This document shows positions 58,526 to 64,000 of a stretch of DNA of 64,000 bases, piece by piece (position 1 is the stretch's first letter; the number at the start of each line of letters is the position of its first letter). This DNA comes from Australimonas brisbanensis (GTDB lineage Bacteria; Chloroflexota; Dehalococcoidia; Lucifugimonadales; Australimonadaceae), in the NCBI GenBank assembly GCA_038147155.1, contig JAYQTA010000002.1, positions 62,001 through 126,000 of the forward strand, written 5' to 3'. The position numbers were made by a program, and so were the translations under genes. The notes below the pieces were generated by a model. That model worked only from the letters and a program-made list of their open reading frames with translations. It had not been told where the DNA came from and searched no databases.

Positions 58526-59089
58526 ATGGCGAAGCGCATCTACACCAAGGGCGGCGATGCGGGCGAGACGGGCCTCCTGTACGGCGGTCGCGTGGGCAAG
58601 GACGACCCGCGCACCGAGGCGTACGGCGCGCTGGACGAGGCCGTCAGCGCCCTGGGCCTGGCCCGCGCGCTCTCTGACGATGCGCGCGTGCGCGAGGAAC
58701 TGCTGGCCCTCCAGCGTCAGCTGTTCACCGTGGGAGCCGAGCTGGCGACGGCCGCTGAGGACCACGCCAAGCTGGTGGAGCACTTCTCCGCCGTCACCCC
58801 CCAGATGACCGCCGGATTGGAAGCGGCCATCGACGCCCTCACCAGTGAGGTGGAGCTGGGCCGCGTGTTCATCGTCCCTGGCGGCTCACCCGCCTCGGCG
58901 GCGCTGGACCTGGGCCGCGCCACGCTTCGGCGCGCGGAGCGCCGGGCCGTCTCCCTGGAGCGGGCGGGGCTGCTGGCGAACCCTGAGGTGCTGGCCTTCC
59001 TGAACCGTGCCTCGGACTACCTGTTCATGCTGGCCCGCTACCAGGACCGGGGTCTACCACCCGAGCCGTCCACCCCGCCTTCCCACTGA
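58526..59089 (+). CDS. PduO-type ATP:cob(I)alamin adenosyltransferase
   Basis: Adds the 5'-deoxyadenosyl group to cobalamin. 187 residues with the ATP-binding TKGGDAGETGLL, RRAERRAVSLER and NRASDYLFMLAR, the family signature. No cobalamin riboswitch or other cob gene is nearby. Co-directional with the FMN enzyme 14 nt downstream. Confidence 0.94.
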   Translation: MAKRIYTKGGDAGETGLLYGGRVGKDDPRTEAYGALDEAVSALGLARALSDDARVREELLALQRQLFTVGAELATAAEDHAKLVEHFSAVTPQMTAGLEAAIDALTSEVELGRVFIVPGGSPASAALDLGRATLRRAERRAVSLERAGLLANPEVLAFLNRASDYLFMLARYQDRGLPPEPSTPPSH

Positions 59090-59103
59090 GAGGAGCACAC
59101 GCC

Positions 59104-60192
59104 ATGAGCACGCTGCCTGACGGCCTGGTGAACCTGTTCGACTTCGAGTCCGAGGCCGTGCATCACATGGCCCCCGCCGAGTACGACTACGTGGCGGGCG
59201 GGGCCACCGACGAGGTGACGCTGCGGCGCACCCGCTCGGCGTGGGACGCCATCGCCCTGCGTCCGCGGGTGCTCACGGGCACGCGGGCGGCCGACCTGTC
59301 CACCACGGTGCTGGGCCACCGGGTACCCATGCCGGTGCTGCTGGCCCCATGCGGCGGGCACCGGCGCGCGCACCCGGAGGGGGAGTGCGAGTCAGCACGG
59401 GGCGCAGCGGCCTTCGGCACCATCCTGGGAGTGAGCGCCAACGGCTCCGTCTCCCTGGAGGAGGCCGCGCAGGCCGCCGATGCGCCCAAATGGTTCCAGA
59501 TGTACTTCTACCGAGACCGCGAGCAGACCCTCGACATGCTCAGGCGCGCGGAGGCCGCCGGGTACACGGCCATCTACATCACCCTGGACGCCAACTGGCC
59601 CGCCAAGCGTGAACGCAACATCCGCGGCAACTACCGCCAGAGCGAGCGGCCCAACTACAAGGATGGCGAACCACCGCCCTTGACCACGGCCAAGTTCGAC
59701 TCCGGCCAGTCCTCCCGCGGACGGGTGGACCCCGGCTCCTCCTGGGACGACATCGCCTGGCTGCGCGACCAGACCAAGCTCCCCCTCATCTTCAAGGGGG
59801 TGATGACCGGCGAGGACGCCGCGCGCTGCGCCCAGCACGGGGTGGATGCGCTGGTGGTCTCCAACCACGGAGCGCGCAACCTGGACACCACCCTGGCCAC
59901 CATCGAGGTGCTGCCGGAGGTGACGGCGGCGGTGGACGGGAGGCTTGAGGTGTACGTGGACGGGGGCGTGCGCCGGGGCACCGACGTGCTCAAGGCCATA
60001 GCGCTGGGCGCGCGGGCGGTGCTCATCGGCCGGCCCATGTTCTACGGGCTGGCGCTGGGCGGTGCCGAGGGGGTGGTGCAGGTGCTGGACATCCTGCGGG
60101 ACGAGGTGGAGTCGGCCATGATGCTCACCGGCCAGCCCTCCATGGACGCCATCGACCGCTCGCTCATCGCCCACATGCCGGCGCTGGGCTAA
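59104..60192 (+). CDS. FMN-dependent alpha-hydroxyacid dehydrogenase/oxidase
   Basis: 362 residues of the glycolate oxidase/lactate dehydrogenase (LldD) family: YDYVAGGATDE near the N-terminus, substrate Lys in PLIFKGVMT, catalytic His and Arg in SNHGARNLD, FMN phosphate loops DGGVRRGTD and GRPMFYG. The second motif differs slightly from SNHGGRQLD. AGAGGAG precedes the ATG. The hydroxy acid substrate is not known. Confidence 0.9.
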   Translation: MSTLPDGLVNLFDFESEAVHHMAPAEYDYVAGGATDEVTLRRTRSAWDAIALRPRVLTGTRAADLSTTVLGHRVPMPVLLAPCGGHRRAHPEGECESARGAAAFGTILGVSANGSVSLEEAAQAADAPKWFQMYFYRDREQTLDMLRRAEAAGYTAIYITLDANWPAKRERNIRGNYRQSERPNYKDGEPPPLTTAKFDSGQSSRGRVDPGSSWDDIAWLRDQTKLPLIFKGVMTGEDAARCAQHGVDALVVSNHGARNLDTTLATIEVLPEVTAAVDGRLEVYVDGGVRRGTDVLKAIALGARAVLIGRPMFYGLALGGAEGVVQVLDILRDEVESAMMLTGQPSMDAIDRSLIAHMPALG

Positions 60193-60195
60193 ACT
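60190..60195 (+). promoter_or_regulatory. -10 box of hisH overlapping the upstream stop codon
   Basis: TAAACT, 7 nt before the hisH ATG; its first three bases are the stop codon of the preceding gene. No Shine-Dalgarno for hisH. Confidence 0.4.
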
Positions 60196-60202
60196 AGCCG
60201 GC

Positions 60203-60826
60203 ATGGACCCCCTGCTCATCGTTGACTACGGCGCCGGGAACCTGCGCAGCGTGCAGAAGGCCTTCGAGCACTCCGGGCACGAGGCGGTTTTCTCGTCCGA
60301 CCCCGCCGCCGTGGCCAAGGCACCGGCCATCGTCTTCCCCGGTCAGGGCGCATCGCCCCCGGCCATGGCAGCCCTGGCCCGCGACGGCATGGACCAGGCG
60401 ATCCGCGAGGCGGTGGCCGCGGGCACGCCCTTCTTCGGCGTGTGCCTGGGCCTCCAGTTGCTGCTGGAGCGCTCAGAGGAGGGCGACACGCCGTGCCTGG
60501 GCATCGTGCCAGGGACGGTGCGCCGCTTCGCGCCGGGGCTCAAGGTACCCCACATGGGCTGGAACACGGTGCACCTGGAGCGTGGGCACCCGGTGTTCGC
60601 GGACGTGGCCCAGGATTCCTACTTCTACTTCGTCCATTCCTACTACGCCGCCCCGGCAGACGGGGCATGGGCCCTGGGCACCACCGGCTACGGGACGCCC
60701 TTCGCCTCTGCGCTGGCCCACGAGAACCTGGTGGCCACCCAGTTCCACCCGGAGAAGTCGGGCCCGGTGGGCCTGCGCCTGTACGACAACTTCGTGCGCC
60801 ACTTCGTGGGCGCGCGCATCTTCTAG
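60203..60826 (+). CDS. hisH: Imidazole glycerol phosphate synthase, glutaminase subunit
   Basis: Supplies ammonia to HisF. 207 residues: IVDYGAGNLRSV, FPGQGA, nucleophile Cys81 in GVCLGLQ, and the His-Glu pair in QFHPEKSG. hisA follows after 12 nt; hisF is not in the window. Confidence 0.96.
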   Translation: MDPLLIVDYGAGNLRSVQKAFEHSGHEAVFSSDPAAVAKAPAIVFPGQGASPPAMAALARDGMDQAIREAVAAGTPFFGVCLGLQLLLERSEEGDTPCLGIVPGTVRRFAPGLKVPHMGWNTVHLERGHPVFADVAQDSYFYFVHSYYAAPADGAWALGTTGYGTPFASALAHENLVATQFHPEKSGPVGLRLYDNFVRHFVGARIF

Positions 60827-60838
60827 GGAGCCCGGTTC

Positions 60839-61573
60839 ATGGAAGTGATACCCGCCATCGACCTGCGCGGCGGGCAGGCCGTGCGCCTGCACCAGGGCGA
60901 CTACGCACAGCAGACCACCTTCTCCGATGACCCGGCGGGCGTGGCGCGCTCCTTCGCCGCCGCGGGCGCGCCGCGCATCCACGTGGTGGACCTGGACGGG
61001 GCGCTGTCCGGCGCGCCAGCCAACGCCGCCGTGGTGCGCGCCATCGCCGCCATGGGCACGCCGGTGGAGCTGGGCGGCGGGCTGCGTTCCGAGGCGGACG
61101 TGGCCGCGGCGCTGGAGGCGGGCGTTGGCCGTGTGGTCATCGGCACCGCCGCCGTGCGCGAACCGGAACTGGTGAGCAGGCTCATCGCGGCGCACGGAGC
61201 AGAGCGCGTGGTGGTGGGGCTGGACGCACGCGACGGTTTGGTGGCGGTGAGCGGGTGGACGGGCGATACCGGCGTGCGCGCCACCGAGCTGATGGCGCAG
61301 ATGGCCGAGCGCGGGGTGGTGTGGTTCATCTACACCGACATCGCCCGCGACGGCACCCTCACCGAGCCCAACTTCGCCGAGCAGGCGCAGATGGTGGCCC
61401 ACGCGGGGAGCCTGGGGCCCGATGTGCGGGTCATCGCCTCCGGCGGCATCGCCACGGTGGCGCACCTGGTGCGCCTGGCAGGGCTGGGCGTGGAGGGGGC
61501 CATCGTGGGCAGCGCCATCTACCGGGGCACCGTGGACCTGGCCGAGGCGCTGGAGGCCGTGGCCCGCGCCTGA
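60839..61573 (+). CDS. hisA: ProFAR isomerase
   Basis: TIM-barrel isomerase of histidine synthesis, 244 residues. Catalytic Asp8 in PAIDLRGG and the second Asp in the VGLDARDG loop; phosphate-binding GGGLRSE and SGGIAT/GSAIYRG. GGGAGCC precedes the ATG. Confidence 0.96.
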   Translation: MEVIPAIDLRGGQAVRLHQGDYAQQTTFSDDPAGVARSFAAAGAPRIHVVDLDGALSGAPANAAVVRAIAAMGTPVELGGGLRSEADVAAALEAGVGRVVIGTAAVREPELVSRLIAAHGAERVVVGLDARDGLVAVSGWTGDTGVRATELMAQMAERGVVWFIYTDIARDGTLTEPNFAEQAQMVAHAGSLGPDVRVIASGGIATVAHLVRLAGLGVEGAIVGSAIYRGTVDLAEALEAVARA

Positions 61574-61607
61574 ACCGCGCCCCCTGTGAGTCCGGGCCGT
61601 CAGCCGC

Positions 61608-61613
61608 TATGAT
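61608..61613 (+). promoter_or_regulatory. -10 box of the MFS gene at 61674
   Basis: TATGAT, about 60 nt before the ATG; leader includes CAGGAGC as ribosome binding site. No -35 recognised. Confidence 0.35.
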
Positions 61614-61673
61614 TGCCGCTCCGGCCAGCCCGCTGGCCCAGACGGGGCGCGCGCCCCACCCACAGGAGCCCCC

Positions 61674-62909
61674 ATGGCAGCACCGGCCGAAGCGGCCCGC
61701 ACGCCCCTGCGTGCACGTGGGCCCTCCTACATCGCCACCATCGCCCTGGGCCACGGCATCAAGCACTGGTACATCGCGGCCTTCGCTGTCTACCTGCCGC
61801 ACATCACCGCCGAGTACGCGCTCTCGGACCTGGCCGTGGGTGCGGTGGCGACCATCCGCCAGATCGGCGGCGGCGCGCCCAACTTCTTCGTGGGCTACGT
61901 GTCCGACCGCCTGCGCGGCCACTGGCACCTGCTGCTGCCCGCCTCCTTCTTCTTCGCCGCACTGTTCATGATGCTGGCGGGCCGCTCTCCATGGCTGTGG
62001 CCCATGGTTCTGGCCATCGCCCTCGCGGGCGCCAGCGCATCCCTCTGGCACCCCCCGGCCATCTCCATGCTCACCACGCGCTTCCCGCGCCGCAAGGGGT
62101 TCGTCATCGCCCTGCACGGGGCGGGCTCCGGCTCTGGCGAGACGCTGGGCCCCCTGGTGGTGGGGCTGGTGCTCACGGGCCTGCTGGCCGACGACTGGCG
62201 CCGCTACACCCTCTGGTCCATGATCCCGGCGGTGCTCATCACCGGCTACCTCTACTACCTGCTCAAGGGCGGCCACCAGCCCCGGCCCCTGCCCGCAGAC
62301 CACCACCGCGAGCCCACGCGCATGCTGGACTTCTACGGCCTGCTGCGCTACCCCGCTTACCGCTCCCTGGCCTACGCCAACTTCTCGCGCTCCTTCGCCC
62401 ACTTCGGCCTGCTGGCGCTGCTGCCGGTCTACCTGGCCGAGGACCTGGGCATGAACAGCGCAGGGGTGGGCTTCCATGTGGGCCTGCTCACGGCCCTGGG
62501 CGTGTTCGCCGGGCCGGTCTACGGCTACTTCTCCGACCGCATCGGGCGGCGGGCCCCCATCGTGGCCGCGTCCGTGGTCATCTTCGCCGCCATGACCCTC
62601 ATGGGCGTGGTCCAGTCGGGGATCTTCTTCACCCTGGCGCTGGCAGCGGTGGGCATCTTCCTGTGGAGCGTGCAGGACATCATCAACGCCACCGCCATGG
62701 ACGCCGCCCCTCCCGGCAAGGAGGGCACGGTGGTGGGCTTCATGTTCACCTCCTCCTTCGTGGGGGCCATCATCGCCCCGGGCCTGGAGGCCCTGGCGGT
62801 GACGCTGTTCGACTCACGCCTCGCCATGTTCTTCCTGTCGGGCGCCGTCATGGCCCCGGCGGCTATCGTCCTCGCCCTGGCCCCGCTGCGGCGGGAAGGC
62901 CAGGAGTAA
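61674..62909 (+). CDS. MFS transporter
   Basis: 411 residues, 12 predicted helices. HGIKHWYIAAFAVYLP, HPPAISMLTTRFPRRKG and a GAGSGSGETLGP helix recall fosmidomycin-resistance-like (FSR) carriers, but substrate cannot be told. A middle cytoplasmic loop has ADHHREP. CAGGAG precedes the ATG. The dehydrogenase starts 30 nt after it, so the two may form a pair for uptake and oxidation of an organic acid. Confidence 0.8.
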   Translation: MAAPAEAARTPLRARGPSYIATIALGHGIKHWYIAAFAVYLPHITAEYALSDLAVGAVATIRQIGGGAPNFFVGYVSDRLRGHWHLLLPASFFFAALFMMLAGRSPWLWPMVLAIALAGASASLWHPPAISMLTTRFPRRKGFVIALHGAGSGSGETLGPLVVGLVLTGLLADDWRRYTLWSMIPAVLITGYLYYLLKGGHQPRPLPADHHREPTRMLDFYGLLRYPAYRSLAYANFSRSFAHFGLLALLPVYLAEDLGMNSAGVGFHVGLLTALGVFAGPVYGYFSDRIGRRAPIVAASVVIFAAMTLMGVVQSGIFFTLALAAVGIFLWSVQDIINATAMDAAPPGKEGTVVGFMFTSSFVGAIIAPGLEALAVTLFDSRLAMFFLSGAVMAPAAIVLALAPLRREGQE

Positions 62910-62939
62910 GCACCGCGCACCGCGCGCCGGGAGAGTGCC

Positions 62940-64000
62940 ATGACCACCCAGAACGCCAACATGCCCCACCGCCTGGACGCCGAGAAGCTGCGCCGGTTCA
63001 TCTCCGGCGTGCTTCAGGCCATGGAGGCCCCCGCAGCCGATGCCGACTTCGTGGGCGAGCTGCTGGTGGAGGCCGACCTGCGCGGCGTGGACTCCCACGG
63101 CGCAACGCGCCTGCCCGGCTATGTGGGGATGATCGACAACGGCCACCTGAACACCACCCCGGACATCAAGGTGCTGGCCGAGTTCGGCGCCACCACCCAC
63201 ATCGACGGGGACCTGGCCTTCGGCATGCTGGTGGCCCGCAAGGGCATGCGCATGGCCATGGAGAAGGCTCGCGAGCACGGCATCGCCATCTCCGTCACCC
63301 GCAATATGACCCACACGGGGTTGGTGGGCTACTACACCATGATGGCCGCCAGCGAGGGGCTCATCGGCCTGGCCATGAACAACGGGCCCACCATCGTCCC
63401 CCCCTACGGAGGCACCCAGCCGCTGTATGCCACCAACCCGTTCTCCGTCTCCTTCCCCGCCGCCCAGGGCGAGCCCATCGTGCTGGACATGGCCACCACC
63501 ATGGTGGCGGCGGGCCGCCTGCGCATCGCCGAGAAGCAGGGCCTCAAGGTGCCCACCACCTGGGGACTGGATCGGGAGGGCCGGCCCACCGAGGACCCCA
63601 CGGAGATCCTCCAGCACGGTCACCTGCAGTGGGCGGGTGGCTACAAGGGCTTCGGCATCGCCACCATGATCGAATCGCTCACGGGGCTCCTCTCCGGCGG
63701 CATATTCGGCCTGGACTCCCCGCCCCTCAAGCACTTCGGGCAGGACCCGCTGATGCAGTCGGGCTGCTACATCGCCATCGACCCCTCGCGCTTCGTGGGC
63801 ATGCCCGCCTACGGGGAGCGGGTGGACCGGCTCACCGGCATGATCAAGTCCGTCAGCCCCTTCCCCGGCGTGGAGAAAGTGATGGTGGCCGGGCAGCAGG
63901 AGTTCGAGCGCAAGCGCGAGCACCTGGCCCACGGCATCCCCACCTCCACCGCCGTCTACGGGGAGCTGGAGGGTCTCTCGCGCCGGTTCGGCGTCGCCTT
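62940..64000 (+). CDS. Ldh2/malate-lactate dehydrogenase-family protein (3' end outside window)
   Basis: The frame from ATG 62940 is open to the window end (about 353 codons). It has the NAD(P)-dependent Ldh_2 pattern: LRGVDSHGATRLPGYV, NMTHTGLVGYY, NPFSVSFP, DMATTMVAAGRL and GGYKGFGIATMIESL, then GLDREGRPTEDP. The family includes malate, L-lactate, sulfolactate and ureidoglycolate dehydrogenases. GGGAGAG lies before the ATG. Probably nearly complete. Confidence 0.88.
   Translation, partial: MTTQNANMPHRLDAEKLRRFISGVLQAMEAPAADADFVGELLVEADLRGVDSHGATRLPGYVGMIDNGHLNTTPDIKVLAEFGATTHIDGDLAFGMLVARKGMRMAMEKAREHGIAISVTRNMTHTGLVGYYTMMAASEGLIGLAMNNGPTIVPPYGGTQPLYATNPFSVSFPAAQGEPIVLDMATTMVAAGRLRIAEKQGLKVPTTWGLDREGRPTEDPTEILQHGHLQWAGGYKGFGIATMIESLTGLLSGGIFGLDSPPLKHFGQDPLMQSGCYIAIDPSRFVGMPAYGERVDRLTGMIKSVSPFPGVEKVMVAGQQEFERKREHLAHGIPTSTAVYGELEGLSRRFGVA

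Noticed and set aside
1..64000. Defence system, prophage or secondary-metabolite cluster
   Set aside because: No gene in the window carries nuclease-defence, integrase, capsid, NRPS/PKS or comparable signatures; unknown genes stand singly among housekeeping genes.
1..64000. tRNA or rRNA genes
   Set aside because: No cloverleaf with the GGTTCGAATCC-type arm or rRNA signature was noticed; GTTCGG in the repeat core is not within a tRNA-like fold.

Overview
The window is a very GC-rich, gene-dense bacterial chromosome segment. It carries one unbroken translation supercluster (rpsL to rpsI) on the minus strand and metabolic or informational genes on either side. Several traits point to a Chloroflexota lineage, most likely Dehalococcoidia/SAR202-like; this is an inference, not a database result. 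The traits are TP-repeat lipoproteins, no outer-membrane genes, a zinc-type S14, ThyX rather than ThyA, 2-oxoacid:ferredoxin oxidoreductase beside lipoamide enzymes, and many promoters with a good -10 box and a weak -35.

Layout. 1-2.4 kb: a TrmA/RlmD-like methyltransferase fused to Maf, then tatB-like and tatC. 2.4-4.2 kb (minus): coxG-like, holA, tatA. 4.2-8.0 kb: ilvD, a 31-codon membrane micro-gene and rmuC, bracketed by two inverted copies of a long intergenic repeat. 8-10.8 kb (minus): an unknown gene, an atypical SDR and an MFS transporter. 10.8-19.4 kb: a zinc-ribbon/OB protein, lpdA, korAB, an E2 acyltransferase without a visible E3-binding domain, an acetolactate-synthase-like enzyme and thyX. 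19.4-20.5 kb (minus): an exported protein with an NPDTG-type C-terminal tail. 20.7-23.3 kb: a TPP riboswitch controlling a Na+/solute symporter and thiD. 23.3-28.7 kb: HU with a short upstream ORF, dinB, an ornithine cyclodeaminase homologue, a DUF971 protein, a small unknown gene and gatCA. 28.7-30.8 kb: recF and a lipoprotein, transcribed divergently. 30.8-37.5 kb: a SAM-I riboswitch heading mtnA-mtnP-rhodanese-ahcY-metK and a phosphohexomutase, which together regenerate or consume SAM, SAH and MTA. 37.5-58.2 kb (minus): rpsL, rpsG, fusA, the S10, spc and alpha blocks with secY, adk, map, infA and truA, then rplM-rpsI. 58.2-64 kb: a repeat cluster, a PduO-type adenosyltransferase, an FMN hydroxyacid dehydrogenase, hisH, hisA, an MFS transporter and a malate/lactate dehydrogenase cut by the window end.

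I found no phage, insertion sequence, CRISPR array, tRNA or rRNA, and no gene cluster that looks like a new defence or biosynthetic system. The least ordinary signals are: (1) a modular intergenic repeat family at four loci whose hairpin stems change sequence but keep pairing; (2) recurrent TATACT-like -10 boxes 6-9 nt before start codons, suggesting widespread leaderless transcription; (3) a one-base frameshift in fusA; (4) the methyltransferase-Maf fusion; (5) a putative short ORF ahead of HU.
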